DNA of 64,000 nucleotides from Oscillospiraceae bacterium (GCA_015065725.1 SVPV01000002.1:55314-119313); one strand, 5' to 3'; positions 16,943-25,601 are shown, counted from the first letter of the stretch. Notes: a model not told the origin generated them from the letters alone. Translations and numbers: made by a program.

Positions 16943-17146
16943 TTAATCGTTTGGAATATATTTTGCTATATCCCCTATATCACAATCAAGAATTTTGCAA
17001 AACATTTCTAATGTATGTGTACTCACACTCTCGTTTCTTTTTAAACGAGTGATTTGTGCCGGACTTATATTATATGTTTTAATTAATGCATATTGCGAAA
17101 TTCCCTTTTCTTTCATAATTTTCCATAAATTTTCATAAGTTATCAT
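16943..17146 (-). CDS. XRE/Cro-type transcriptional regulator
   Basis: These 67 residues are a single helix-turn-helix domain (ISQYALIKTYNISPAQITRLKRNESVSTHTLEMFCKILDCDIGDI reads as the five helices of a Cro/CI fold). Start 17146 has AGGGGG about ten bases upstream; 17167 would put the start before that site. It is divergent from a second small DNA-binding protein with a shared 92-base intergenic region that contains two inverted repeats, a typical autoregulated switch. Confidence 0.8.
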   Translation of the reverse strand: MITYENLWKIMKEKGISQYALIKTYNISPAQITRLKRNESVSTHTLEMFCKILDCDIGDIAKYIPND

Positions 17147-17160
17147 AATTATTTTCCCCC

Positions 17161-17210
17161 TTGACATATTAACCGAATTTGGTATATAATAATATTAACC
17201 AATATCGGTT
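17161..17210 (+). promoter_or_regulatory. Promoter with twin operators between divergent regulators
   Basis: TTGACA (17161-17166) and TATAAT (17185-17190) face the plus-strand HTH gene. Two similar inverted repeats overlap the promoter: AACC-gaatt-TGGT (17171-17183, between -35 and -10) and AACC-aatatc-GGTT (17197-17210, at the start site). They are probable binding sites for the XRE protein. Confidence 0.65.
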
Positions 17211-17238
17211 ATTACATTCATGAGGGGGGAATTGTTTT

Positions 17239-17409
17239 ATGCAGTATTTATCTGTTAAAGATGTTGCACTTAAGTGGGGATACAGTGAAAGTACCATTAG
17301 AACATGGTGTAAAAAAGGTCTAATAAAAGTTACCGTTGGTGCAGAAAAAAGAAATGGACATTGGCAAATACCGTCTAATGCACAATGTCCAAAAAAATTA
17401 AAGATTTAA
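17239..17409 (+). CDS. Small MerR/excisionase-type helix-turn-helix protein
   Basis: The 56 residues starting MQYLSVKDVALKWGYSESTI contain a MerR/excisionase-like winged HTH (SVKDVALKWGYSESTIRTW, then GLIKVTV...HWQIP as the wing). It has a strong GGGGGGA ribosome binding site. Such proteins bind DNA as small regulators or recombination directionality factors. Here the partner is the divergent XRE gene, so regulation is the likelier role. The downstream lipoprotein gene follows by 32 bases and may be co-transcribed. Confidence 0.75.
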   Translation: MQYLSVKDVALKWGYSESTIRTWCKKGLIKVTVGAEKRNGHWQIPSNAQCPKKLKI

Positions 17410-17441
17410 TTATATAAGTTTTTTGTTAGGAGATAAAAAAG

Positions 17442-17822
17442 ATGAAAAAAATAATTGCCTTATTTTGTGTGACATTGTCAGTATTCCTTTGTGCGTGTTC
17501 TGGAACTTCCCAAAAAGAAGACCAAGGAAGTAAATACCAAGGAACTTGGGTGTATGACAAATATTCAAATAGCATGGGTTCGGTTAAAGATATATTAACT
17601 ATCGATGGTGAAAAGGCAAATTACACAAGAGAAACTACGTTTATGGGTGGTAAAAACACAACGACATATGCCAATTATGAATTCAAAATTCAAGATGGTG
17701 TAGCAACTCTCTCATACATAGAAGGACATGGAATCAGCGTTGAAAAATGGGAATTAACACTCTCCGAGAATGAGTTAATAGCCGATTCAAAGGAAGAAAC
17801 TGTATATTTTGAAAAGCAATAA
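17442..17822 (+). CDS. Small lipoprotein of unknown function
   Basis: The 126 residues begin with a lipoprotein signal (MKKIIALFCVTLSVFLCAC; lipobox FLCAC with cysteine at residue 19). The mature part (GTWVYDKYSNSMGS...DILTIDGEKANYT) looks like a small beta-sheet domain of the kind found in lipocalin-like or DUF-type surface lipoproteins. No enzymatic motif is seen. It follows the MerR-like HTH gene in the same direction and has AGGAG before its start. Confidence 0.7.
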   Translation: MKKIIALFCVTLSVFLCACSGTSQKEDQGSKYQGTWVYDKYSNSMGSVKDILTIDGEKANYTRETTFMGGKNTTTYANYEFKIQDGVATLSYIEGHGISVEKWELTLSENELIADSKEETVYFEKQ

Positions 17823-17925
17823 TATTACAAAAATATTCAGATGATTTTACAGTTTCTATAGAATAATAAAGCAAAAACAAAGTATTGAATGATTATTATT
17901 TATAAAATTTCAGAAGGGGATAATT

Positions 17926-18213
17926 ATGAAATATTGCCAGAAGTGTGGTAAAGAGCTTGTAGACGAAGCTGTTATATGTATCGGTTGTGGATGTGCGGTT
18001 GCAAAAGATACTATAAGTAATCAATCTAATGATGCACCAGACAGCGGATACGCAATAATTAGTTTTTTAATACCGATTATTGGTCTAATTTTATATATAA
18101 CAAAAAAAGATACTATGCCCTTAAAGGCAGCTTCTGCCGGAAAAGGAGCTTTGTCTGGTTTTATTACTTGGTTAGTTCTTTACTTTCTCATTTTCTTTAT
18201 TTCTGTTCTATAA
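17926..18213 (+). CDS. Zinc-ribbon membrane protein
   Basis: The 95 residues open with a zinc ribbon (CQKCGK...CIGCGC, two CxxC pairs). After a short polar linker come two hydrophobic segments (about residues 43-60 and 77-95). Small zinc-ribbon-plus-TM proteins are widespread in Firmicutes and lack an assigned function. It may be co-transcribed with the next small membrane protein 15 bases on. Confidence 0.7.
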   Translation: MKYCQKCGKELVDEAVICIGCGCAVAKDTISNQSNDAPDSGYAIISFLIPIIGLILYITKKDTMPLKAASAGKGALSGFITWLVLYFLIFFISVL

Positions 18214-18228
18214 TTAGGTGGTGAAATT

Positions 18229-18519
18229 ATGAAAAAAAATTTTAAGTTAATTTTAATAGTATCTGCTATTATATTTGTCATTTCTATAATAGGAACAATT
18301 GCCACAAAAAATGAATATAATGCTCGAATGGAGGAAACTGGACTCCAATATAAATTAGGTCAATACAGTTATAGCTCAGTGTATAGCGATTTAAATTCAT
18401 TTCTTGCATTAAATAAAACATTAAAGATGTTTTATGCTTTTGATGTAATAAGCGGTATTGCAATTTTAGGAAGTGCAATAGGCTTAAAAGTTGTTAAAAA
18501 TAAAGAAGAACTTCAATAA
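18229..18519 (+). CDS. Small membrane protein, function unknown
   Basis: These 96 residues have an N-terminal hydrophobic helix (LILIVSAIIFVISIIGTIA), an extracytoplasmic polar middle (about 22-60) and a second hydrophobic segment near residues 66-85. A GGTGG-type ribosome binding site precedes the start. I recognise no family. It ends the short plus-strand cluster of HTH, lipoprotein and zinc-ribbon genes. Confidence 0.6.
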   Translation: MKKNFKLILIVSAIIFVISIIGTIATKNEYNARMEETGLQYKLGQYSYSSVYSDLNSFLALNKTLKMFYAFDVISGIAILGSAIGLKVVKNKEELQ

Positions 18520-18527
18520 CATAGTGC

Positions 18528-18566
18528 AAAACGCACTGCTCCAAAACTTGGAACAGTGCGTTTTTT
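18528..18566 (+). terminator. Terminator after small membrane-protein cluster
   Basis: ACGCACTG (18531-18538) pairs with CAGTGCGT (18554-18561), followed by TTTTTT. Confidence 0.88.
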
Positions 18567-18588
18567 ACATAAAATACTGTCACATCAT

Positions 18589-19353
18589 TCAATTTGTATA
18601 TGTATCGTTTATTAAGACCGCTACTACCAAATATCTTTCGGTATCAACATTAGTACAGGTGCTTAAGGCTATAATTCTATCGTCAGTAGTAACCTTAACA
18701 TCCTTTCTTATGTTTTTAACATTAGTATCGGGGTTAAGCGTTATATCAATAAACTTTTGATAATCTTCGGCTTTACTAAAATCAAACTCATTTAAAATAT
18801 GCCTATCGTTATACACAAAAGCTGAATAAATTTTATATTTAAGTATTTGTTTGTCTGTGTATATGTATATAGTATCGTTTTCATTAAAAAAGTCGGCATT
18901 TCTAAACTTTTTCAAACTGCCAAACATACTGCCGTTTCGCATATTATGCCCGTAAATCAAGGTGTTTTCGTCAGTAAAATCCATAGAATTTATTTTTTGT
19001 ATATAAATAGAGCCTTTGGTTGACTTTTCTTTTTCCAGATTTCTACTAAGATAAAAATCCTCGTCGGTATCAGCACCGCTTTGCAGTATAGGATAATCGA
19101 TAACTGTATTGGGAATTTGTATCCAACCAACAACCTCGTTATTGCTCTCTTTAAGTGCCTTAAAATCTATAGGATTTTGTAATAAAGACTCTTCATTAGA
19201 AGCTATGCTACTATTCTTACTTTGGTTAGTAGGTTGAATTTTATATGCATCATAATCTTCTTTCATAGGAACAAAGTTTATAACTAAAGCTATAGCCGTA
19301 ACTAAAAATATTGCGGCTAAAATTATAAATAAAGCCTTTTGTTTTTTATTCAT
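18589..19353 (-). CDS. srtB: Class B sortase
   Basis: This 254-residue protein has an N-terminal membrane anchor (residues ~6-26) and a sortase domain with the catalytic histidine in YGHNMRNGSMFG, cysteine in LSTCTN and arginine in DTERYLVV. Class B sortases attach proteins to peptidoglycan or build pili. No clear LPXTG-type substrate gene is next to it here. The start at 19353 (GAGGT just upstream) lies eight bases after the thiamine pyrophosphokinase stop; 19377 would overlap that gene. It is the last gene of a minus-strand run beginning with ftsE. Confidence 0.88.
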   Translation of the reverse strand: MNKKQKALFIILAAIFLVTAIALVINFVPMKEDYDAYKIQPTNQSKNSSIASNEESLLQNPIDFKALKESNNEVVGWIQIPNTVIDYPILQSGADTDEDFYLSRNLEKEKSTKGSIYIQKINSMDFTDENTLIYGHNMRNGSMFGSLKKFRNADFFNENDTIYIYTDKQILKYKIYSAFVYNDRHILNEFDFSKAEDYQKFIDITLNPDTNVKNIRKDVKVTTDDRIIALSTCTNVDTERYLVVAVLINDTYTN

Positions 19354-19360
19354 ACAAACC

Positions 19361-19990
19361 TCATAAATCACTAACATATTCGGTCTTGCCGAACACGATT
19401 AAAAGACAGCCTTCTTGAACCTCTATCACGGACTCTATACCTTTAAACGAATTGCTGACCCCTAAGGGAAAAGTCGAGTCGAATGTAGCATCGTGAATTT
19501 CATAAAAAAGTCCGTTAATATTTACATTTTGTGCCTTGCCGCCAAAGCTAAAAACCGAAACTGTGCCGTAAGCCTTAGCGTTAAAACTGATTGAGCCGTT
19601 TTTTACTACAGTCAAAACCTCATCATCAGATACAAGGTATCCCCTGCCACCCTTCTCGGCAATCAAGCCGAGGGTTTGTATATTTGCAATAGTATGGTCG
19701 GTTCTGCCACCTAAACCGCCGTAAATAAAAAAGCTTTTAAAGCCGCGTGAAAGTCCTAGCTTTACGGCATAAAGCGTATCGGTGTCATCTTTACAAACGG
19801 GCAGAGTTATAACCTCACTGCCGACAGGGATATAACCCAAAGAATCAAAATCTCCAAGTATTACATCAGGCTTAATACCGCTTTTAAGTGCTGCTTTGTA
19901 ACCGCCGTCAGCCGCTATAATTAAATCGCCCTCGTTCTTTAAAAAACTAATTTCACCGCAATTAGCACCGATAATATAGCATCTATTCAT
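19361..19990 (-). CDS. thiN: Thiamine pyrophosphokinase
   Basis: The 209 residues show the family signatures DGGYKAALKSGIKPDVILGDFDSL, DDTDTLYAVK and YGGLGGRTDHTIANI, which bind ATP, Mg and thiamine. It transfers pyrophosphate from ATP to thiamine, giving the active cofactor TPP. The gene lies two bases after the VanZ-like gene and eight before the sortase, suggesting co-transcription without an obvious functional link. Confidence 0.93.
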   Translation of the reverse strand: MNRCYIIGANCGEISFLKNEGDLIIAADGGYKAALKSGIKPDVILGDFDSLGYIPVGSEVITLPVCKDDTDTLYAVKLGLSRGFKSFFIYGGLGGRTDHTIANIQTLGLIAEKGGRGYLVSDDEVLTVVKNGSISFNAKAYGTVSVFSFGGKAQNVNINGLFYEIHDATFDSTFPLGVSNSFKGIESVIEVQEGCLLIVFGKTEYVSDL

Positions 19991-19992
19991 TT

Positions 19993-20982
19993 TTAAAACC
20001 TTGATGCCGTACGGTCGAAAAAGCTTACCGCACTACGATATTCACGCTCCATAAGTGAGCGTTTTGTGTATTCGGAATTATCAGAAGAAATTATATCAAA
20101 CACTTCGGTTTTTACCGATTCCATTCGCTCAAAAATATCGGCTATTGCCGCGTTTAGCCGTTCCTCATCGTCAGACGCCATTCTGCCGCAATACTCCGCC
20201 GCCGACATTACTACCTTACCTATTATAACGGCACCGTAGTTTAATATATTTTCCTTTTCGTCGGTCACTTCTTCTACAACTCCATCCTCGGTTTCTAATA
20301 TAACATTTTCATTATCACTTATATTGTTTGCCATAACAAGTTCTTTTAATTCCCTGATTTCATCATTTAAAAGGTTTATTTGCTCGGCTTTCTTTTGAAG
20401 CTCAGCAATTAAATCACTGTTACTTTGACGCTCTTTTAGGAGTTCTTCGGTTATAAATCTGTTTTCATTAACAAGTTCTTTTTTACGCATTTTCCGTTTT
20501 CCTCCCTTTTTCAACCTGACCTTATTTACTATAATCACAACTATACCGCAGAACAAAAGCCCCACCAAAACTCCAGCGGTATCAATTAACCAATCGCGTA
20601 GCTCACAGCTTCTGCCTAAAACGAATTTTTGGTGATACTCGTCACTTGCGGCATAAAGTGAACTAAAGCAAAACGCCAGCACATTTTTTGTAAAGTACCG
20701 AACCTTAAAAAAATTAATATTTAAAAAAGCCACAGATGAAAGTCCTGCAAATATGCAAAAATGTGCCGTTTTCCTTATAGGAAAAGACATTTTTTCAATA
20801 ATTTCCAACTGTTCTTCTTGTGTTTTGTCCTCAAATCCCTTTATAAAGAATGAAGCTAATTTGTAAGAAAAACCGCCACTTACATCTGAAGATTCGGTGG
20901 CGGTTTGTGCCGAAAGATTAAAAATCAGCAGCATCCATGCTATTAAAAGCAAAAGGGATAATATCCTCAAAAATGCTTTCAT
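19993..20982 (-). CDS. VanZ-like membrane protein with C-terminal coiled coil
   Basis: The 329 residues combine a VanZ-like membrane domain (about 1-155; FPIRKTAHFCIFAGLSS and YAASDEYHQKFVLGRSCELRDWLID are the family boxes) with a long cytoplasmic tail. The tail has a coiled coil (about 175-215) and an acidic stretch, and its last ~80 residues (YCGRMASDDEERLNAAI) resemble no domain I know. VanZ is linked to teicoplanin resistance in enterococci, but most homologues are uncharacterised. The fusion is unusual in that most VanZ-like proteins stop after the membrane domain. The frame is continuous. Confidence 0.75.
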   Translation of the reverse strand: MKAFLRILSLLLLIAWMLLIFNLSAQTATESSDVSGGFSYKLASFFIKGFEDKTQEEQLEIIEKMSFPIRKTAHFCIFAGLSSVAFLNINFFKVRYFTKNVLAFCFSSLYAASDEYHQKFVLGRSCELRDWLIDTAGVLVGLLFCGIVVIIVNKVRLKKGGKRKMRKKELVNENRFITEELLKERQSNSDLIAELQKKAEQINLLNDEIRELKELVMANNISDNENVILETEDGVVEEVTDEKENILNYGAVIIGKVVMSAAEYCGRMASDDEERLNAAIADIFERMESVKTEVFDIISSDNSEYTKRSLMEREYRSAVSFFDRTASRF

Positions 20983-20985
20983 TTG

Positions 20986-22188
20986 TTAAAAGAAATATCC
21001 GGTGGGGTTTACCCAATTTCCCCTGCCGGTACCGTTTATAGAAATTCCAAAATGTAAATGGTAACCTGTAGAATCACCCGTTGTGCCTACATAACCTATT
21101 ACATCACCCTGTTTTACCGATTTGCCGACATATATACCGCTAGCAACCGTATCCATATGTGCATACATAGCATAGTAATCGTTACCCTTAATCACACCGT
21201 GATAAAGGCGAACATAGTTACCCCAACCGCTACCGCAACGGCAACGACTTTTCTTATCTCTATGAGGACAACCGCTATAGGCATTATATACTGTACCGTC
21301 GGTAATAGCAACTATGGGTTTTCCGTAAATTCCGCCTTGAGAAATATCAATACCGTAGTGCATACCGCCCGAACGGTTACCCCAACCAGAATAAATATTA
21401 AAGTAGCCAGGTACGGGCCACATAAAGCCTGACTTTGGATTTATAAAGCTTTGAATGTTGCCTGTACCCGCACTGCTAAACAGTGCGGCTTCTTTTTCTT
21501 TTATAAGTTTTTCAATATAAGCCTTGTCCGACTCGGCTGCCTTTTGGTCTTTATTTATGCTGTTATAAAGTTTTTCTGCCTCAGCCTCTTCACCCTCAAG
21601 CCCTTTAAGTGCCTCTTCAACAGTTGCACGTATAGAAACCTGATTTTCAATAAGCTTTTCGTTTTCCTTATTCTTTTCCTCAAGTGCCTTTACAGCATCA
21701 GCTATTTTTTCAATAATAGCCTTATCGTGTTTTGATACCGTAGCGGTCATTTGTGCTAACTGCAAATAATCGGCAAAGTTTTCGGCACCTAAAAGAATCT
21801 TAACCGAGCTATCAGAATTGCTCATATAAATAGCACGGATTCTTTTCTTAAATTCCTCTTTAGTTGACGCAATTTCAGCATTATTTTTATCAATTTCTGC
21901 CTTGTTTTCATTAATTTTAGCGTTTATACTACTAATTTGGTTATTGCATGCCCTAATTTGAGCCTGTGTATTAGCAATTTTCTTTTCAATAGCATTTAAA
22001 ACCGACTGCTGACTTGCTTTTTGCTTTTTAAGGTCGTTAATTTCAGCTTGAATTTCCTTTGACTGCTGTTGAAGCTTAGCAATATCACCTTGTATATCAG
22101 CAGAAACTGTAAAATCGAATGAATATGCCGTTACAAAAAGAACAGCACACATCATAACCGAAATAACACTTTTAAAAATTTTGTACAT
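20986..22188 (-). CDS. Coiled-coil M23 murein hydrolase (EnvC/PcsB-like FtsEX partner)
   Basis: This 400-residue secreted protein has a signal peptide (residues ~1-30), two long coiled-coil segments (about 33-110 and 150-230), and a C-terminal M23 domain (about 270-400) with MHYGIDI and HLHFGI zinc ligands. The active-site loop holds an unusual cysteine-rich insert (CPHRDKKSRCRCG). Coiled-coil M23 proteins are opened by FtsEX at the septum; here ftsX-ftsE are directly upstream, so it is probably the hydrolase they activate. The start at 22188 follows GGAG by seven bases. The longer reading from 22200 would begin inside that ribosome binding site. Confidence 0.9.
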   Translation of the reverse strand: MYKIFKSVISVMMCAVLFVTAYSFDFTVSADIQGDIAKLQQQSKEIQAEINDLKKQKASQQSVLNAIEKKIANTQAQIRACNNQISSINAKINENKAEIDKNNAEIASTKEEFKKRIRAIYMSNSDSSVKILLGAENFADYLQLAQMTATVSKHDKAIIEKIADAVKALEEKNKENEKLIENQVSIRATVEEALKGLEGEEAEAEKLYNSINKDQKAAESDKAYIEKLIKEKEAALFSSAGTGNIQSFINPKSGFMWPVPGYFNIYSGWGNRSGGMHYGIDISQGGIYGKPIVAITDGTVYNAYSGCPHRDKKSRCRCGSGWGNYVRLYHGVIKGNDYYAMYAHMDTVASGIYVGKSVKQGDVIGYVGTTGDSTGYHLHFGISINGTGRGNWVNPTGYFF

Positions 22189-22220
22189 AAATTTCTCCAA
22201 ATAAAGTTAGTTGTGAAGAT

Positions 22221-23300
22221 TTATATTGCGGCAAATTCGCTACCCTCTTTACGAAGATATTTGCCAATCATTATAAAGCTTCCTATAGCACCTGCAAAGA
22301 TGCCGATACCCAAAAATACCGCAAGTAAAACCCAAACCATATCGCCGTATTTTACGATATCGCTGGTGCCAAGTGTAGCTATAATGGTTTCGGTTGCTAC
22401 ACGGTAGCAGAAATAAAGCAGTCCCTCAGCTATTAGTGCTGATACTACACCGATTATAACGCCCTCTACCACAAAAGGAATTCTTACGAAAGCGTCGGTA
22501 GCACCCACAGCCTTCATTATGCTGATTTCAAGCTTGCGGTTATACATAGTAACCCTAATAGTGTTAGAAACTATCACAAGTGAAATTATCATAAGTATAG
22601 CTATTATCCAAACACCTGCTACAGTAACACCCTGTTCGATAGCCGAAATTTTATCAGCCAAATCGCCGTGGGACTGTATAACATCAACACCGTCAAGTTT
22701 TTGTATTTGCTTAACCGTATCGTCAAACTTGGACATATCAAGCATAGTAACCTTTGCAGCTGCAGAAATAGGATTACCAAACTCATCATCAAGGAATGTA
22801 AAATATTGCTCTTGACCCTCAAGCATAGAATTTTTAACCGTTTCAAGACCTGCTTCGCTGGAAACGTATACTACTTCCTTGACATTGTCAATTGCTTCGA
22901 TTTTTTTGCAAAGCTCTTTAGCTTCTTCCTCGTTATGAATTACGTAATCGGTGCTTAAAATTCCGTTTTCATCGGGCTGTTCTGCATTTTCTTCGGCACC
23001 GTCTTCGGAATTTTCCGCATTAGCCTCTGTACTGTCAGATACCGTTTCATTTTCGGAAGCAGTATCCTCCTCTGACTCACCATAAAGAGCCCAATTATAG
23101 TCCTTCATATAAACCATAATTACATTTTGCTGTTCGAGGTTGCCTATTGCTTTATTGACATTTTCAGAAATCAACAACGCCAAGCCGATAACCACCATAC
23201 ATGCAACAAGTACGCCGACAGATGCCAAAGTCATAAGGCGGTTTGCCCATGTATTTTTAAAGCCCTCGGCTGTAAGATATCTTATACTTCCAAGCTTCAT
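22221..23300 (-). CDS. ftsX: Cell division membrane protein FtsX
   Basis: This 359-residue FtsX has the standard layout: cytoplasmic N-terminus, TM1 (about 20-45), a large extracellular loop, then three TM segments near residues 220-245, 275-300 and 325-350. IRVTMYNRKLEISIMKAVGA is the conserved cytoplasmic coupling segment. The extracellular loop carries a ~45-residue acidic insertion (about residues 75-118, rich in Glu, Asn, Ser) that makes it longer than usual (about 300). FtsEX transmits ATP hydrolysis across the membrane to a peptidoglycan hydrolase. Its ATG overlaps the ftsE stop by four bases. Confidence 0.94.
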   Translation of the reverse strand: MKLGSIRYLTAEGFKNTWANRLMTLASVGVLVACMVVIGLALLISENVNKAIGNLEQQNVIMVYMKDYNWALYGESEEDTASENETVSDSTEANAENSEDGAEENAEQPDENGILSTDYVIHNEEEAKELCKKIEAIDNVKEVVYVSSEAGLETVKNSMLEGQEQYFTFLDDEFGNPISAAAKVTMLDMSKFDDTVKQIQKLDGVDVIQSHGDLADKISAIEQGVTVAGVWIIAILMIISLVIVSNTIRVTMYNRKLEISIMKAVGATDAFVRIPFVVEGVIIGVVSALIAEGLLYFCYRVATETIIATLGTSDIVKYGDMVWVLLAVFLGIGIFAGAIGSFIMIGKYLRKEGSEFAAI

Positions 23301-24028
23301 ACGGCATCACCTCCGGCTGTATCTGCAACAATTTTACCGGAATCAAGCATAATTACACGATGATTGAAATCACGAACAAGGTTATGGTCGTGTGTTACCA
23401 TTAATATAGTAGTTCCCTTTTTGTTAATTTCGGTAAGCAGTGACACGATTTCATAAGACATATTAGGGTCAACATTACCCGTAGGCTCGTCCGCAATAAT
23501 AAGACTTGGAGAATTAACAAGTGCACGGGCAAGACCTACACGCTGTTGCTCACCGCCTGAAAGCTGCATAGGCATAAAGCGTGCCTTATTACCAAGACCA
23601 ACCTTGCTTAACGCCTTTGATGCCTCACGTCTTATAACCCTGCCTGTAGCACCTACAACATGCATAGCAAAAGCAACGTTATCAAAAACGTTCATTGTAG
23701 GAATAAGTCTAAAGTCCTGAAAAACTATGCCCATAGTTCTGCGAAGCTTGGGCACCATTTTTCTTGGCATATTGGTAAGGTCAAAGCCGTTAACCTTTAT
23801 AGTACCGGTGTTTGCTTTTTCTTCACGCATAATAAGCTTCATAAAGGTACTTTTACCTGCACCCGACGAGCCTACTATAAAAACAAATTCACCGCTGTTG
23901 ATTTTTATATTCACGTCATTAAGGGCGTGTGTACCTGTAGGATAGGTTTTTGAAACGCCGCTAAACTCTATAACAGGTGTTTCGGAAGCCGACGATACCT
24001 CCGAAGCAGTTAATATCTCATCAGACAT
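23297..24028 (-). CDS. ftsE: Cell division ATP-binding protein FtsE
   Basis: This 243-residue ABC ATPase has Walker [10 protein letters not shown], signature [15 protein letters not shown], Walker [10 protein letters not shown] and the switch histidine in VTHDHN. It is longer than standard FtsE by a ~15-residue N-terminal tail ([16 protein letters not shown]). It partners FtsX. Its ribosome binding site is weak and the MITE-like element ends only 20 bases upstream of the start codon, so its promoter probably lies in or beyond that element. Confidence 0.95.
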   Translation of the reverse strand: MSDEILTASEVSSASETPVIEFSGVSKTYPTGTHALNDVNIKINSGEFVFIVGSSGAGKSTFMKLIMREEKANTGTIKVNGFDLTNMPRKMVPKLRRTMGIVFQDFRLIPTMNVFDNVAFAMHVVGATGRVIRREASKALSKVGLGNKARFMPMQLSGGEQQRVGLARALVNSPSLIIADEPTGNVDPNMSYEIVSLLTEINKKGTTILMVTHDHNLVRDFNHRVIMLDSGKIVADTAGGDAV

Positions 24029-24048
24029 TAATGTTCTTTCACTCTTTC

Positions 24049-24329
24049 ATTAGCCAAAGCATTTAAACCCGAATCAGATTTTGGGATAAGGATTTTGTGC
24101 TGTGGCTTTGTTAAAATACTCGCAAATCCATCAGGATTTGCTGCGTTTTGTGCCTCGCCACACCCTAAATCCTTTAACCACAAAATTCTGCGACCTAAAA
24201 GGTGCGGTTTTATGAGCGGATTTTGGTAATGCGAAGTACATAAGGCTGTCGCCTATGTGCGACAAAGAGCCAAAAGATGCCTTAAAACCGCCCTTTTAGG
24301 CTGGTTCGGGCTTGAATGCTTTGGCTAAT
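24049..24329. mobile_element. MITE-like element with 29-nt terminal inverted repeats
   Basis: The first and last 29 bases (24049-24077 and 24301-24329) are inverted copies with three differences; each begins ATTAGCCAAAGCATT. The 281-bp interior has no convincing reading frame and contains further short hairpins (CAAATCCATCAGGATTTG near 24124). The right end overlaps the last five bases of the PucR-type gene and supplies its stop codon, while the left end sits 20 bases upstream of ftsE. It is either a non-autonomous transposon or a large structured RNA. Confidence 0.7.
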
Positions 24330-25404
24330 ATTTTACCGGATTGCTTTTTAGGTACTTATTAACCATTAAGGCAATCTTGAATATTATAGCGTGGTCAAAC
24401 TCACGAAGGTCAAGACCGGTTATCTTTTTAATCTTTTCAAGACGGTAAACAAGTGTATTTCTGTGTACGAAAAGCTTACGTGAGGTTTCGGACACATTTA
24501 GATTGTTTTCAAAGAAACGTTGGATTGTGAAAAGAGTTTCTTGGTCAAGATTCTCAATAGCACCTAGCTTAAACACCTCTTTAAGATAGGTTTCACAAAG
24601 GGTTGTAGGAAGCTGATAAATAAGTCTTGATATACCCAAATTATCATAAGAAATTATATTTTTCTCATTGTCGAACACCTTGCCAACCTCAAGTGCTGTT
24701 TGTGCTTCTTTGAAAGAACGGGCTAAATCCTTAAGATTGTCAACAGTAGTACCAACACCGATAACCGCACGTACAAAGAACTCACCCGAGATAGTATCAG
24801 CTATAGTAGAAGCTAGCTTTTCAATATGCTTTGATTCAATATTAGGTTTAGTTTCCTTAACAAGTGCAATATCGGTTTCGTTTATGCTGATAATAAAATC
24901 CTTTGTTTTGTCGGGGAAAAGATTTTGAAGAATATCATAAACCGAAACATCGTTAGGCTCTAGTGTACGGATAAGTATAACGGTACGCTGAACATCGCTG
25001 TTAAAGCAAAGCTCACGTGCCTTAAGATAAATATCACCGGGAAGAATGTTATCAAGAATAATATTCTTTATAAAATTACTTCTGTCATACTTCTCATCAT
25101 AATAGAACTTGATGTTTGCAAAAGCTACTGCAAGCACCGAAACATACTTACCTGCTAAAATATCATTACCCTCAACAAAAATTACGTAATTAGGAGTTTG
25201 AGATGCACCTGTAACGGGCTTGAAGGTGAAACCGTTGTAGGTAAAAGCATCCTGAGTAGTAGTGGGTATTAAATGTAGGTTTTCACCTATACGGCCAAGC
25301 TCACTGCAAGCAATGATAATACCGTTTTCGTCTACCACACCGAAAACACGATCGATAGCATCCTTCATTTGATGAATAACACCTTGGAATAAGCGATTTG
25401 ACAT
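24325..25404 (-). CDS. PucR/CdaR-type helix-turn-helix regulator
   Basis: This 359-residue protein ends in a PucR-type HTH (about residues 300-358; FFENNLNVSETSRKLFVHRNTLVYRLEKI), followed by LDLREFDHAIIFKIALMV. Its middle (about 130-280) resembles the GGDEF-like domain of the CdaR family, and the N-terminus (DRVFGVVDENGIIIACSE) resembles a ligand-sensing domain. Relatives control sugar-diacid or purine use. No target operon is obvious; the divergent SDR gene is the nearest candidate. The final residues are encoded at the edge of the MITE-like element, so the natural C-terminus may have been altered. Confidence 0.85.
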   Translation of the reverse strand: MSNRLFQGVIHQMKDAIDRVFGVVDENGIIIACSELGRIGENLHLIPTTTQDAFTYNGFTFKPVTGASQTPNYVIFVEGNDILAGKYVSVLAVAFANIKFYYDEKYDRSNFIKNIILDNILPGDIYLKARELCFNSDVQRTVILIRTLEPNDVSVYDILQNLFPDKTKDFIISINETDIALVKETKPNIESKHIEKLASTIADTISGEFFVRAVIGVGTTVDNLKDLARSFKEAQTALEVGKVFDNEKNIISYDNLGISRLIYQLPTTLCETYLKEVFKLGAIENLDQETLFTIQRFFENNLNVSETSRKLFVHRNTLVYRLEKIKKITGLDLREFDHAIIFKIALMVNKYLKSNPVKY

Positions 25405-25543
25405 AAATAAACACGTCCTTTATCTAATAGAATTACTTACCTACATTTTACACAAAAACACTCAATAATGCAAGTATAATGTTGAAATTTCCAAAAAAAG
25501 TTACAAAACGTTTACAATATTATTTCATACCATACGTTAAAGC

Positions 25544-25572
25544 TTGATTTAACGGGATTTTTATAGTATTAT
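25544..25572 (+). promoter_or_regulatory. Promoter of the SDR-CapA pair
   Basis: TTGATT (25544-25549) and TATTAT (25567-25572) with a 17-base spacer lie 29 bases before the SDR start codon. Confidence 0.6.
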
Positions 25573-25601
25573 AAAATAAATTTAAGGCGAGGTGTGATAC
25601 T

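Noticed and set aside
21058..21432. Plus-strand open frame within the EnvC-like gene
   Set aside because: It mirrors the M23 domain coded on the minus strand and has low-complexity Thr/Ile-rich content.
24049..24329. A coding gene inside the MITE-like element
   Set aside because: No frame longer than a few dozen codons, no ribosome binding site, and the sequence is dominated by inverted repeats.
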